A stretch of 64,000 nucleotides of DNA from Nymphaea colorata (GCF_008831285.2 NC_045149.1:22264535-22328534), one strand, 5' to 3'. Counted from the first letter of the stretch, positions 10,166-22,668 are shown. Notes: generated from the letters alone by a model not told the origin. Translations and numbers: made by a program.

Positions 10166-10964
10166 ATATTTAGGGCCTTTGTGGATGCTTTTATTGTGGT
10201 TTAAGAACGATACAGACCATTTTAAGGCCGATTTAGTAGTTTTTGACCCTCTTAAGCATGATTATGGTACTAGTTTATAAAATTTGGACTCTTTTGGGCC
10301 CATTTCATTAAATCATTTTGGTTTTGTATGTAATGTAGGGCATACGTGTATGGTAATTTGGTTTATGCATCAGGTTTTGGATTCAATGAATGACAAATTT
10401 TGTATGTAAATTTTAATTCATGTATCATGTTTTGCATGTTATTAAAATTATGGGTGTACTTTAGATGAATGTTTGGATTATGAATTTTGATCTTTGGCCA
10501 TGTCTGTTGTTTGAAATGAGTACGTTTGTACTTTATGTCGCCAAAGTGACCTCTGTTGTATGAATTTGCTTGTTTTAAACATTAGATGATAGTATGTTTG
10601 ATCCATGCGGACAATGATCAACCCAAAGGAGGATTGTTGTTTGGTCAGGTTTAAGTATACAAGGCAATGAATATGTGATAATTTTTCAGGTTTCCATGTG
10701 AATAGCGAGTCAATCCAAAGATAGGCTCGTTGTTTGACAGAGTTAATTATTTATATTCATTGTTGACCAAGAATACCACTTGAAGTTAGTATTTCAATCC
10801 AAAGATTGGATATTAACGTTGCACCGGTACCTTGTGATGGGATTTAGGCCATTGTATTTAAATTCATTTATTTTTGTTGTTTCATCTTTGTACATGTATT
10901 GATTGTGAGCATGTTTGGTATTTTTGGTTTGTTCTTTGTACAGTGAGTTCTGCTTATATGATAT

Positions 10965-13510
10965 TTGCAAATTTTGAGTACTATTCCTGAGTTAAATGAT
11001 TCGATTTTTTCAAGTAATAAAAGAAAGACTGTTAAGGAAATTGCAGTTGACCAATCATTCGTTAAGAAACAAAAAAAGCATAAGAAAGGCCTATTAGGCT
11101 GCTTCTTTTGCAAGGGTGAAGGTCATCTAAAAGGGGATTGTACTGAGTATTACGCATGACGTGAAATGAATGGTACACTTTTCACTTTGGTTTGTTTTGA
11201 GGTTAATTTAACTTTAGTACCCAGAAACACTTCGTGGGTAGATTCGGTGTTACTACTTACATAGTGTCTATGCAAGGCTGCCTAAATTGTCGAACGCCAA
11301 ATGATGCTGAAAGATTCATCTATGTGGGCGATGACAAGAAGGCGAAGGTTGAAGCCATAGCAGATTTTTGGTTATTGTTAAAGACTGGTTGCTATTTAAA
11401 TTTGACAGAAACTTATGTGGTGCCGTCTTTTAGACGGAATTTAGTTTCTATTTCCTCATTGGACAAATTTGGTTACTATTATTTATTTGGAGGAAATAAA
11501 TTTAAGTTGTTTCTGTACTCAAATTTGATTGTCACTGGTTCTTTGTCTAGTAGCGATAACCTTTATTTGTTTGATATGGTTGCTTCATATAATGAAATCT
11601 TGCATGTTACGTCTAGTGGTACTAAAAGTAAAATTAACAGATGAGAATTCTGCTATGTTATGGCATATGCGCTTAAGACATATCTCTGAAAAGAGAATAA
11701 AAAGACTTATGTCAAAAGGAATTCTTGAGTCCCTTGATTTTACAGACTTTAAGTTTGCATTGTATGTATAAAGGGAAAATGAACAAACATTAAGGGGTTA
11801 TAAGTTTTATAATCCATTCAGTAAGTCTTTCTTTAAAAGGGAAATGACAATTTCTTTGAGGATATTGAGTTTGGGGAGGTGATCAGGTTAGAAGCATTGC
11901 TTTTGAAGAGAGACTTGAGTCCAATCTATTCAGAAGAAGGCAATGATGTCGATCTCCATACTGAAGAACAAACTCAACAACCTCAAGAAAATCATGTAGA
12001 GGTGCCACTGAGGAGATCCACTAGAGAGAGGAGAAATACAATTTCAAATGATTTTGTCTATCTACAAGAACATAATGTTGATATGGGTTTAATGGAGGAT
12101 GATCCTGTCAACCTCCAGCAAGTAATAAAGAGTTCTAAATCTCTTGAGTGGATGAATGTCATGAATGAGAAAACAAAGTCCATGATAGATAATGACGTAT
12201 GAGAAGTTGTTCCCTTGCCTGAAGGTGTGAAACCCATTGGTTGTAAATGGATATTTAATACCAAGAGGGATTCATTAGGTAACATCGAAAGGTAAAAGAC
12301 ACGTCTTGTCGCTAAGGGCTTTACTCAAAAGAAAGACATTGATTATACAGAGTCTTTCTCTCAAGTTTCGTTGAAAAACTCTTTCAGGACTATAATGGCA
12401 CTTGTAGCTCATTTTGACTTAGAGCTGCATTAGATGGATGTTAGGACAGTGTTTCTAAATGGAGACATTGATGAAAAGATATATATGGTGCAACAAAAAA
12501 ACTTTGTTTCAAGAAATGTAAAGAAAATGGTCTGCAAACTCAAGAAATCCATCTATGGGCTAAAGCAAGCTTTCCGTCAATGGTATTACAAGTTTCATGA
12601 AGTTATAGTTTCATTTGGTTTCGAAACTAATATGGTTGATGAATGTGTATACCAAAACTTCAGTGAGGCAAATTTATCTTTCTAGTTTTATATGTCAATG
12701 ATATATTGCTCACAAGTAATGATGTGGGCATATTGCATGAAACTAAGAATTTTTGTCAACACAATTTGACATGAAGGATCTTGGTTGTGCATCTTTTGTA
12801 TTGGGGATCTAAATGTTTCGAAATCATTCTCTGGCTATTCTTGGATTATCACAAAAGACCTACATTGATAAGGTGCTTCAGCGATATGGCATGAAGGATT
12901 ATAAATCAGGAGATACTCTAGTTGCTAAAGGAGACAAGTTTAGTCTCAAACAGTGCCCTAAAAGTGAAATCGAATCTAAAGAAATGGTGATTCCCTATTT
13001 GTCTGTTGTGGGAAGCCTTATGTATGCTCAGGTTTGTACCCGTTTGGATATTGCGTTTATCATTGAAATGTTAGGCAGATACTTAAATGATCCTAGTATG
13101 AGTCATTGGAAAACAACCGAAAGAGTTTTGAGGTACTTAAAAAGAACATAAGATTTTATGCTCACATACAGGAAGTCAGACCAATGAGAGATCATTGGGT
13201 ATTCAGATTCTGACTTTGCTGGGTGCCAAGATAATGACATCCAATTAGGTTTTGTAATTGCAGAATTTTGTCACGAGGCTGCGTATTATGTATGGTATAG
13301 AAAGACCACTAAGATTGTTGTGTGACAATAATTCAACAGTCATGTACTCTTATAACAACCACAGTTTGTTAAAGTCGAAGCACATCGACATTAAGTTTTT
13401 GGGCTGTTAAAGAGGGGATACAGAATGGTCAGGTGTCTTTAGAGCATATTGGGACAAACTCTATGATTTGCGGATCCGCTTACCAAGGGTTTAACACATA
13501 AGGTCTTTCA
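10965..13510 (+). pseudogene. Copia-1 gag-pol remnants
   Basis: In order: a Gag CCHC knuckle (CFFC...H...C, about 11099-11140); a protease start WVDS that runs into a frameshift where the D-S-G triad should be completed; a GAG-pre-integrase region (LWHMRLRHIS, about 11660-11770); a jump straight to the pre-RT linker (about 11880-12200), so the integrase core is missing; RT pieces in different frames with IYGLKQA (about 12550) and a YVND where YVDD is expected (about 12690); a later RT stretch (12813-13151) and weak RNase H scraps ending near LTKG (about 13480). At least five frame breaks or stops are seen. Non-functional. Confidence 0.85.
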
Positions 13511-13979
13511 CGAACATGTTGTTCGTATGGGGTGTTATCTTTGGATGATGTGCTGGTTTAGTGGGAGTTTGTATTTTGTTTGCTCTGATATATGGACACA
13601 TATTAAGTTTTCTACAGAATAAAGTTTAAAGTTCTTTGGTTCCATTCTGTGTTTGTGTTTTGATCTCCATAAGGTTTTAAAGTTGGACCAGTTGAGAATA
13701 AACTTGTTGTAATCACATTGCATGTAATTCTCATGCTATACATCCATATCAGATCTATGTCATTGGTTATGTTAACATTTGTGATCATTGAAGGTTTAGC
13801 TAATTTTGATATAGCGAAAGCCGCTTTGGTTCTGTGTTGATATGATCATAGACGAGATTGGTGAAATGACGTTTAATAAGATAACAGTTATGAGCTTTTA
13901 ATAAGATAGCAGTTATGAGCTCCTAAGGTTTTATGTAATGTCTGAATGTATAAAGACATATTTAGCCCAAGTGGGAGAT

Positions 13980-14455
13980 TGTAAGATCATTTGGTGGACC
14001 GGCATATGTCTATGAGGAATTTCAGACATTATGGCTGTCTTAACGTAAATATCCGCTTAAGTGATTGCATTTTTGGATATTACGTCATTTTAGATGGTAT
14101 GAGGTAATTCTGAAATGTATAGATACCAGTACGGTATTACGGACTCTTTGATGGGTGAAATCCGTAATTGTTCTTATTATAAAATGGTAGTGGTCCTTGG
14201 GGTCGTGCAATGGTTGCCAGAAACATTAGTTTCTAGGGTTTTCCTCTTCCCCATCTGAGAGAGACCTCAAGCGCGCCGCACGTACCCTGGAAGACCCTGC
14301 TGCAATCTTCCTGTGCACCAGATCAGATGGATTCAGGTACGCTTCCGCTTTAAGTTTAAGGTTATGTTTGATTCAATGATTTAGCATGAGCATGATCCTG
14401 TTTTAGGATATATACGTTTGGTTTTGTATATGCGATATAGGGAGAAATCCCAACA
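13980..14455 (+). repeat. Copia-1 3' LTR
   Basis: 476 bp, starts TGTAAG directly after the purine tract (AAGTGGGAGAT, about 13969-13979) and ends CAACA before DUF247-2 sequence. Confidence 0.93.
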
Positions 14456-14499
14456 CTCTCGTCTTCATACATATTGAAGATACAGGGCTCCGAACACAT
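14456..14499 (-). pseudogene. DUF247 copy 2, detached 5' tip
   Basis: The first 14 codons of DUF247-2 (MCSEPCIFNMYEDE) start at 14499 and run straight into the Copia-1 3' LTR. The match to the MC-x-x-P-x-IF-x-MYE start of the other copies is clear. The leader before it is CT/CCT-rich on the plus strand, like the GA leaders elsewhere but more interrupted. Confidence 0.88.
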
Positions 14500-14742
14500 C
14501 CTCTCCCTCCCCTCCTCCTGTTCGGTTCCCGTGTGCATCATGTTTGTTTGTAGCATTTAGAGGACAGCAAGCACGAGATATATATAGGCAAGAGAAAAAT
14601 GAATATGAGAGAAGAGGAGGGGAGGGGAGTCATTGGGCAACCATGACTATAGAAAATATATTTTTTTAGTAGTGCAATATCATGCATTGTGAATAAAGTA
14701 TATAAAAATTGCAAGCGGTTTTAACTATTCTCCCCTAATATT

Positions 14743-14801
<59 letters not shown>

Positions 14802-16740
14802 AAATTAAATTTTAATTTTATCTTAATGAGTGTAACGAATAACCTGAAATGAGCCTTATGGCTTCTCCTCGTAACTCAACCCGGTAATTGGGAATGGAAT
14901 TTCCAACTAAGGTAATTTAGACAACGACGGATATGCTAGACTAAGACGGAGTGGAGAGTTCAAATAGTTATTGACTTAGCTAGCAGAAAAAGGTTGACAA
15001 TTAACTGATAAGTCCAATTGCAATATTTTGATTTGGGTAGTGGTTGTTGTTATTTTCAGAACTGTAAATGTTTTCTGAACATCGGACGTGGAAGACAGTG
15101 GAGATGCCAAAGCCTCTCCTCAAGCCCGTGAAAAAAAAAAAAAAACCACTTGCCCTGAAAAAATGAAAAAAAATGATCCAATGTCTTGATTTCCAGTAAA
15201 AATAAAATAGTTCAAAAAAAGCTGATCAAACATTCCATATTAAAATTCTTTCTGTCATTAGGCAGAGGGTGCACCTTACCCCCCAACCTATCCCATCAAG
15301 GCGTTCTTCTTGCTCTTTATGTGTTTGCCTTTGTATGATTGTATCCTCAAGAAAAAAAATTCAAAGTTAAAATTGATTTCAAGACATACGAGATATGCAT
15401 TTAATGGGAATCACGTACATGGTATGAATCAATGCCATTATACGGCGGCAACAAGCCTTATAATTTTGCTTAATTAGAATTTAGGGCCTTCTCATATATC
15501 AACAAGCCTTATAATCAATGCCATTATACTTCTACACCGTCACACTATGAAGTAGTGGGCATGCATGCACCACCAAACAGTTGTGATGCATTTTGAGAAT
15601 GATTTTTGATTATAATACTTACCAATATCTTTCATGACTATGATTGCCAAGATTAACGAAGTGCATGTTTTGGGTGCTACTTTAATCTCTACAAGAACTG
15701 ATTAGGATTAGTTTATTCTCCTAAACAGATCGATCTTATCAACCAGATGTAGAGTATGAGCTCATGCTCCAGCTTCGTCAACGTTGGTGTCGGCATGCAC
15801 CCTCGTATTAACTAGAAAGACCTTTTCTCTTTTTTCTTTTTAAATTTGATTAATTTTAAAAATAAAAAGAATGCAAGTAAATTGGATCTGCTATGCTTGG
15901 CATTGCTAAGGGGAGATTTTGATGTATATATATAGGCCAATATGGGCTGACAAGAGTGTATATATATTGTCAGCACTACCGTGCACGATTTATCGTCGTT
16001 GCCCCAAACCTACTTCGATGTACAATTTTTGCACAATTAATTAATATAAATTTTTTCTTTCTTTTTTCTTTTTAAAAATGCTGTTAGTCAAAGTCTCATT
16101 GTTGCAGATGGAGATAATCAAGACTTTTTCAAAATAATATTCTCAAGAAAGTTATTTTTAATATTTGATTAATCTTAAATTTGAAATTGCAAGAATTTGA
16201 GGGAAAAAAGGCAGCCATTGATGCACAAGTAAAGTGCACCAAAAACAGTACCTTAAAACATAAAAAGAATGTCATGTATCTTAAGGAGACAAGAGGACCG
16301 GTTAGGTGAAAACATGAGCTTTCTTTTAGGCAGCAAGATGAAATGCTGCACCTACTCAACCATAAATATTAAGGGTTTGTTTGACGAGCAAAACATTATG
16401 TAGCTGTTTTATAACTATAATTTAAAGATTGAAGCAAATTCATGCAATACATTAATAAGTATCTTATCAATTCATTTGTAGCTTTTCAGGCATCCAAAAT
16501 AAACGATTTGAGGGTGGATTTCTAATCGTGGAGATCACATCTGTACTTAAAGTAGAGTTTGAAAAAAAAAAAAAGGTTGGTACTTAATTTTCAAATTGTG
16601 ATTGGGTTTAAACTTTATGCAAGATTAGTGCTAGACACAATCTCCAAATTGAATGCCCTTTGTTTCACCCGAAAAAGGGACTTAAAAAGCTAGCCCATTT
16701 TTTTTTCTCCGCGAATTGAGGGCTTCTAAAACCCTTTTTC
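14500..16740. other. Intergenic, no gene recognised
   Basis: Upstream DNA of DUF247-2 followed by AT-rich intergenic sequence. It includes the TA/GA microsatellite at 14746-14801 and several A- or T-runs. I see no domain, RNA gene or paired repeat ends. Confidence 0.6.
14746..14801. repeat. Compound (TA)n(GA)n microsatellite
   Basis: About 15 TA units then about 13 GA units, some 250 bp upstream of the DUF247-2 start. A much longer TA-GA compound tract holds the matching place upstream of copy 4. Confidence 0.9.
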
Positions 16741-16744
16741 TGGT

Positions 16745-18100
16745 AAATGGGTTGTCTCGTAACACCGCATGTGGAGCATTCAAACATGTATTTAAAGTCC
16801 GAAAATCAGGAGTTTCAGTGCCTGGATAGTATGCCTAATGCAGCCTTCATTTGGATACGTTGTATGCGCAAAGAATAAGCCGTTTCGTCAGATTCTGTTT
16901 CAATTTCTCGTGGACTTAAAGCTTTTCGGGAAATTACCAATTGAACAATTTCAAAAAGAGCAATAGGTTTCCGATTATATATATATATATATATATAGAT
17001 ATATATAAAACTAGTTTGGGTATGTGTCAAAATCAGAGATATCAATCAGATTTGGTAGGAAAAGAACCTCCCTACCACATGTAAATCCAATTTGGGATGT
17101 TCATTTTCTTATGGGATTTGAATTCTTCCGCTTGGGCTTAAAAGAAAAATCACTGGAACTATTGATATCATTCTGCCATTTTTGTAAACAATTTTCCAAA
17201 AAGTGCTCTTCATCTGGCTTTCTTAGTTGTCCTGAAGTTGTTTCTTGTGTTTCCGCAAAATCTCAAATTGCATTGTAAAATAGGATTGAATCGGACGACT
17301 TGAATAAAATTGAAGGCAAATCGAGTAACCATCCCTTCCACTCTTAAATCAGGTTCGGGCTTTTGGTTCCACAGACTTCATAACCCCGCCTGCCTGCCCA
17401 CCCAAACACACAAAAGCAGCTTTGGTTCCAGGAACCATTTTGCTCGTGACTTTGTTCGCTTTGAGAGTTCTTTGACTCAAGGGAAGCTAAAGCTTTGTGT
17501 ATGTCTAAATATGGTTTTAAATAAATATCCTATATCACATGTCTAAATATTTTGAAGGTTGTATCTTAACATATCGTAATTAATAAGGTTTGCATTTGGT
17601 TCAAAAGTCAGATTCAGAGTCAGATGTTAGTCTAAATATCAGATTTAGATATGACATAGGTTCTTCTGGGTTCATATTTGAATCCAAATAATGAACATCC
17701 CAAAAAGTTAATTTTGTAGAAGAGTATATCCAATTCGAAGCTGATCCATTGACATCCACTGCATGTCTATTTAATCTCTTTTCGTACATAATTAAGTTCA
17801 CATATGCTAATTAAGCGGGAATTAAAACCACAGACCAGTGTTAACAAATCTGATCACAAAAAACAGTTTCTGAATTGAGTCGGCCAAATTGTTCGATCCA
17901 GTGGATCCACAGCCACTAAAAAGGTTCTGACAAATGAAAAATATAAAAAAAATTATAAAGTCATTTGAAAATAAAGAAAGTTAATGAACAGTGCGTGACA
18001 CTCGACACCCTTCATTGCAAAAAATGAAATCAGTCGATTGGCCGCCGTCTCCATTCGAATTGGCAACACTGCATGGATGGCTCAGTTAGATCTGCACTTC
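16745..18100. repeat. R3 block, unit 2
   Basis: Matches 52850-53116 on its left side and 54140-54980 on its right side, and 37640-38760. Landmarks are 'gggttgtctcgtaacaccgc', 'ggcttaaaagaaaaatcactgg' and the 'tcagatttagatatgacat' segment. The plus-strand frame at 17024-17278 is open here and in the 54-kb copy but is closed by a TAA in the 37.7-kb copy, so I do not call a gene. Confidence 0.75.
16975..17008. repeat. AT microsatellite at a deletion junction
   Basis: About 17 AT units interrupted once by AG. The left flank ('caataggtttccgatt') matches the left flank of the AT tract at 53081, while the right flank ('gtttgggta') matches the right flank of the separate AT tract ending at 54140. 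Confidence 0.85.
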
Positions 18101-19500
18101 AATATCACTCTGCTTCGATTTTATGAATCTATATGATAGATGTCCAAACCCAAATTAGAGTGTAAGGGGTGTAGAGTAAAAGTAATTGTATATTGGTTAT
18201 ATTGATTATCTACTTACTGAGATGAACAAATATGTGCCTGAAAGATTCTCCCTGGTCATCTCTTTATAGGATTTGGAGTAAAATTAAGCCACCCATTGAA
18301 TATAAACCTTTTAAAATATATCTCTAAGCCTCATATATTGAAATCTGAATGTATAATTTGGTCTCAACCCATTTCTCTACCATAATTTGTTAAGTTAAAA
18401 TCCACTCGCATCCATGCTCTGTGCTTAAAGCTATGTGTGTGGAAGATAGGACGACCATTCTATACAGGCCTGATATCAAACGAAAACCTCATGCTCATCT
18501 CTCTTTGCACGCATTCAAACACACCTTTGGAGGCCTGGGCGTCGGCCCGGCCCGTTTAGATTAAAAAATTATTTTTTTAATGGGCCGGGCCGGCCCGATA
18601 CCCGAACCCGCCCCTACTTTGGACCTATTTGAATTTCAGTTCACATAGGAACGTGGATCCAATTTGGATCATCCACCACATACTTCTATCGGGCCCCTCG
18701 GATCCAATTTAGTTCATTTGAGCGTGGAGCTTTGATGGATATTCGTGAGAATGGATCCAGTTTGTATTTGGTCCGTTTAGTCAAGATACCGATTCACCTA
18801 TTTCGGTTTTGAGACGTCAATGAAGACCATCGCTGGTTCAAGCTACCTTCTCAATGCAATTGGAAGAAGGAAAAATATGATAGTATCCAAAGGTGCGCAA
18901 AGTATTTTCCAACTGGAGTTGGTTGATGACAGAGTGTTTCTAGGCTGTGATCCGATCCACAAAATCCATTTGGAACTGAGTCTTTCTTACTTCAAGATTA
19001 AAAATTATAAGACAATTAACATGTTTAGTGTGAGCCATGAGTTGTCACTGACGATTCATGATTTTGGAATATGAAATCTGTTAAAGATTTTCCTCTACAT
19101 TCTTCCAATTTGGATACCTTTTGTTCTGTTTTTTTTAGAAACCTACAGTATTGATTGTTAAGTAAAGAAGCTGCACATCTCTGATTACAGGGTTCACAGA
19201 GAATGTAAATGGTCAGGTTCAGGTTTGATCAGCAGATCCAACCAGTTGCGGAGTTGAACTGTACTGAATCTGAATCTGGCATGAAAAGGGAGAACCAAAC
19301 CCATTTTTGTCAAATCCAAATAAGGCAATGATTTAAGGAAAACCTGACTATAGAGAGATCAAGAAATTAAAACTCACAAAGACAAAAGAATCTTATATCT
19401 TTGTTATAAACTATGCTGAATATGGGTCCAGATGAAGAAAAGCTAATCCGATTCTATCATCATATTGGCAGATGCTTCAACGGCCCGCTCAGGAAAAAAA
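18100..19500. other. Intergenic, no gene recognised
   Basis: AT-rich sequence with a GGCCGGGCC/GGCCCGGCC palindromic patch at about 18535-18615. An 84-codon open frame at 18820-19074 resembles nothing I know. Confidence 0.5.
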
Positions 19501-19812
19501 CTGACTACATAAACCAACCTGACATATAGCAAAAAAATGGCTACCTAGCTTATGTTATATCACAGTGTGACCTTATTATTGCAAACAATAAAAGAAATGA
19601 TGGAACCATTAAACACACACACACACACGAGCTAAACAAAGTAGCTGGTTAAAAGATTTGGATTCATTTCCCACAATTTTATTAATTTGAACTTATTTAT
19701 TTATTTTTTATTCCAACTCTCTTTTATTAAATAAACTTTAACAAGAGAAGAAAGGTAAATTGAAAAAGGTTGTTAGAGTTGTGACAAGCCATTCATTGTC
19801 TAGTGTCTGCAG
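19500..19812. repeat. R4 block, first half, unit 2
   Basis: Matches 39105-39440 and 55760-56080: 'ataaaccaacctgac', an 'acacacacac' run, then 'cattgtctagtgtctgcagtt'. Here the block ends abruptly at the internal part of the MITE instead of continuing into the second half of R4, which implies a deletion. Confidence 0.75.
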
Positions 19813-20182
19813 TTCGAACTCGAGTTGAACTCCTTATAGCAAGCTCAACCTCTATTCGGCTACACAAATCGAGCTCGAACTCACTCATTTAACCCATTTA
19901 ATTCGTTCAGGCGTTAAACTCGTGTAAGCATTAACTCGTTTAGCTCGTACAAGTGTTTAACTCGTGTAACTTATCAAAATTTGTTTTTACACCAAAAGTT
20001 AAAATTGGTAAACCAGTAGTTTTGACAATATTATATAAAGTACCGGTTTTACGAGTCGAGTCAAGTTCCATCTATCATTTCGAGTATCTTTGCAAAGCTC
20101 GAACTTGACTTGTTTATAAACAAGTCGAGCACGAGCTTTCCACTGAGTGAGTTCGAGTAGCTCGGCTCTTTGTGCAGCCCTA
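19813..20182. mobile_element. hAT-like MITE copy a (left end lost)
   Basis: Rich in TCGAGCTCGA/AACTCG motifs and ends TGTGCAGCCCTA, the inverse of the TAGGGCTGCACA start of the copy at 25013. The 8 bases after the right end (TCCGAGTG) nearly match the 8 before the left end at 25013 (TCCGAGCG), fitting an 8-bp hAT-type target duplication. No transposase. Confidence 0.55.
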
Positions 20183-20749
20183 TCCGAGTGAGAGAGAGCC
20201 TAAAGCAGTCTACAACAAATAACAGGAGCGGTGGCTGCAGTGAGACAGATTTTTTAAAGCCCATTGGGCAGAATCTCAAACACACAGAAACAGGCAGTAG
20301 AAGCAGAAACCATCCAAAGGCAGAGGAAGTATGAACATGCACAATCATGAGAGCAGATAGAGTCTAATTTTAGAAAGGAACCATTAAAATAGCAAGGAAG
20401 AGAGGTAATGAAAAGAGTCAAAAAATCATAAACAGTGGCAGGAAGACGATAAAAAATTGCAGAACGTTTTAATACGTGAAGTTAATAAACAGGGTAGACG
20501 AAGTAGATTAATGAGGTTTGGATGAAACCTGTACCATTGTATGAGGAACAAATTTTTCCGTTTGGAAACTACCAGTTGGTAGTTAAAGATGGCGGCATTA
20601 CTGTTCCTTCAAGTAACTGTCCAGCGATCTGTCATAAAGAGTGGATTCAATAGCCAGTGAATTTCGATTTTTTTTTTTCCCTACAATTCAAACATTGTGC
20701 ATGTCTAGTGGTTTTCGAAAAGAGCAGATTGGGTGAAATGTATCTGCAC
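20183..20749. other. Duplicated spacer, no gene recognised
   Basis: Matches 42210-42700. A minus-strand frame entering the MITE encodes a short hydrophobic N-terminus in both copies, but the visible differences between copies change amino acids, so I treat it as chance. Confidence 0.5.
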
Positions 20750-21284
20750 AAGATTTTTATTGCACTTGTGATTTTGCATATTTGAAAACAAGAAAGAGAT
20801 TGGCCTTTGCAGATGCATAAATGTGATTTTCGGTAAAGATATCTCTTAAAGTCTATAGATTTCAAATTTTCATCTGAACATCCCAATATGAACTGATCCA
20901 GTAATGCATAGACTCAGAGAATTGGCCACCCGACCACTTTATACCTATTTTTTTCACAAGAAATATTCTTCAAAAGTTAGTACCATGTATCTACAACTAT
21001 GGAGGAAGCGTCAGATGAATGTTAGGAACAAGGTTCTCTCTTTTTCTCTCTTACAACGTCAAGAGAAAATGAAGAAGAAAAAGTCACAAGGAATTTAAGT
21101 GGTTAGGACGCAAGGTTCTCTTATATCCCAGTAAACCTATAAAAAAAATCCACAAAAATTTGGAAAACTTATTAAGCATACATCAGACTCCACACTTCAA
21201 CAAGTCACTCTATAAACTCTTAATCAAACAAAAAGGGGAGAAGAAAGCCATCACCCATCTGGAAGCTGGACCTTGCCGTCTAGT
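20750..21284. repeat. R1 block upstream of the DUF247-3 stop
   Basis: Same block as 1-470, closest by eye to 42760-43293. It is the presumed 3' UTR side of DUF247-3. Confidence 0.8.
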
Positions 21285-22529
21285 TTATTTGGGGAGGTGA
21301 TAGGCTAACATGGCATACAACACTTGCAGTAAAGTGAGAATAAGTAGAATGAGGGCAGCAGCGAGGGAGCAGTAGGACCACGGGCTCCTGAAATATGTGC
21401 GTCTCAGATCAGCCAATTTCGCGATCCATTTTTTCTCACAGTGCTGGTTGATTTTCGTCCGAGTCTCAGACAGCATGTCGATCCCATATGTGTCTCCTAG
21501 CTCTAGATCCTTGAAGAAATTAACGATGTCGTCCAGGCTGCCCAGCTGGTTGACTATTATTCCCTTGACAGTCAAGACACGGGCGTCGGCAGCAGTGAGC
21601 ACAAGGTCACTGAGGAGGCGAAGGTAGGACGACACCGGCTGCAGAGGGTGGTTGGCATCTTCCGCAAGCCGTTGCTCGTAAGCCACCATGTTCCTGAAAA
21701 TGTAGTCAGAGTCCCTGTTGATGCGGATAGGCGGGAGCTTGAGAAACGGTCTCCATGCCGGCCTCGGATCCCATGTCACCATTCCTTCGTCTGCCTGAGA
21801 GATGGTAATGCCCGAGTCCTCGAGATCGATAGCGCTGTAGCCTACGCTCATTTCGGCAAAGTTACCGGGAGAGAAGCACGCTCCTGTTGCCGAGCCAGCA
21901 ACGCTGCTTTGCCCAACCTTCATGGGCAGAAATTTCATCCTTGCAGCGTCGAGGAGATGGCAAGCGTCGGCCAGGTTTGGCACCTCAAATGTTTGCATGA
22001 AATAGAAATTTAAGAACTTGTTGACCACGATTTGGAATGGCGGATCTGTGTACTTTAGGTGGCTATAAAGGAGTTGAAGAAAGTCCATGGGGATTTGGTT
22101 CTGGACCCTCAACAGGTCAAGCATAATATGGCGGAGCAGGGTGTTGTTCACTGAATATATGGTGGGGGAAAACCAGGTGACGATGGTGGGAAAGGGATGC
22201 GGCTCTGTTGTCATGATGTGTATCAACTCTATCACGAAGCATCCATCTCTTACCAGCGCCATCACAAATTCGTCGTCGTCCGGCAGAAGATCAATGGTAT
22301 CCGCCCCTTCGTAACATTCTTTCTCCTTCAGAGCAACGCTTCTTAGGGCATTAACGACATCGCTTGTGCTACTAATTTGCGTCCTCTGCAGGACCAAGTT
22401 GAGCACGGAATCCTCCAACGTGTGGGCGTGACCGGCGTGGTAAGGTCCAATGCTCAGGAACAAGGCGTCCTTCGGCTTGTACGCTCTACCGCCCTCATAC
22501 ATCATGAAGATGGAAGGCTTTGAACACAT
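21285..22529 (-). CDS. DUF247 (UPF0481) membrane protein, copy 3, intact
   Basis: 414 codons, no intron, ATG at 22529. It has the family-like IGPYHAG (27-33), ECYEGAD (71-77), DGCFVIEL, a QNQIP motif, HLLDAAR, DLEDSGI, RNMVAYEQR, GIIVNQLGS, then YFRSPW and a single C-terminal hydrophobic segment, ending PK-stop like copies 5 and 6. Compared with copy 1 the region after ECYEG and the segment before the anchor (SETRTKINQHCEKKWIAKL) differ most. A plausible TATA box lies 72 bp upstream and a CT-rich (GA on the coding strand) leader adjoins the ATG. An S-domain receptor-kinase relic lies directly upstream. Predicted to be a single-pass membrane protein of unknown activity. Confidence 0.93.
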   Translation of the reverse strand: MCSKPSIFMMYEGGRAYKPKDALFLSIGPYHAGHAHTLEDSVLNLVLQRTQISSTSDVVNALRSVALKEKECYEGADTIDLLPDDDEFVMALVRDGCFVIELIHIMTTEPHPFPTIVTWFSPTIYSVNNTLLRHIMLDLLRVQNQIPMDFLQLLYSHLKYTDPPFQIVVNKFLNFYFMQTFEVPNLADACHLLDAARMKFLPMKVGQSSVAGSATGACFSPGNFAEMSVGYSAIDLEDSGITISQADEGMVTWDPRPAWRPFLKLPPIRINRDSDYIFRNMVAYEQRLAEDANHPLQPVSSYLRLLSDLVLTAADARVLTVKGIIVNQLGSLDDIVNFFKDLELGDTYGIDMLSETRTKINQHCEKKWIAKLADLRRTYFRSPWSYCSLAAALILLILTLLQVLYAMLAYHLPK

Positions 22530-22600
22530 TCTTTCTCTTTTTCTCTCTCTCTCTCTCGCAGAGCCGCTGAACTTTGACAGGCGTTATCCTCTAGGACTCC

Positions 22601-22608
22601 TTTATAAA
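22601..22608 (-). promoter_or_regulatory. Candidate TATA box of DUF247-3
   Basis: The coding strand reads GGTTTATAAAGG, 72 bp before the ATG. With usual plant spacing transcription would start in or just before the GA leader. Confidence 0.4.
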
Positions 22609-22668
22609 CCACCCCTTTCTATTTCATCACTGAAATTTTTTGTAATGTTCAACTCTTTGCACATAGCC

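Larger units (their letters stand above)
8471..14455 (+). mobile_element. Copia-1 LTR retrotransposon inserted in DUF247-2
   Basis: A 5985-bp element with two 476-bp LTRs (TGTAAG...CAACA), a primer site matching the initiator tRNA-Met 3' end, and a purine-rich AAGTGGGAGAT tract before the 3' LTR. The flanking 5-mers are GTCTC (8466-8470) and CTCTC (14456-14460), one mismatch apart. It splits codon 14-15 of DUF247-2. The inside is degenerate: a CCHC Gag knuckle, a frameshifted protease region, GAG-pre-integrase, no recognisable integrase core, and broken RT and RNase H. It cannot move by itself. I count about 15 differences between the LTRs (about 3%), mostly transitions. Confidence 0.92.

Noticed and set aside
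17024-17278. Plus-strand frame (FGRKRT...IWDVHFLMGF) shared with 54169-54408
   Set aside because: The third copy, near 37700, has a TAA in the same frame and the frame matches no family. It is treated as part of repeat R3.
20061-20348. Minus-strand frame with a hydrophobic N-terminus, also open at 42181-42375; considered as a small secreted partner protein
   Set aside because: It runs into the MITE, has no cysteine pattern or cleavage context shared with known partners, differs mainly by amino-acid-changing substitutions, and is not present in the other units.
20904-21098. A 64-codon plus-strand frame starting MHRLRELAT, also open at 42876-43070
   Set aside because: It lies antisense in the R1 3' flank, is broken in units 1 and 4, and the visible differences between the two open copies change amino acids. 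It looks like recent duplication, not selection.
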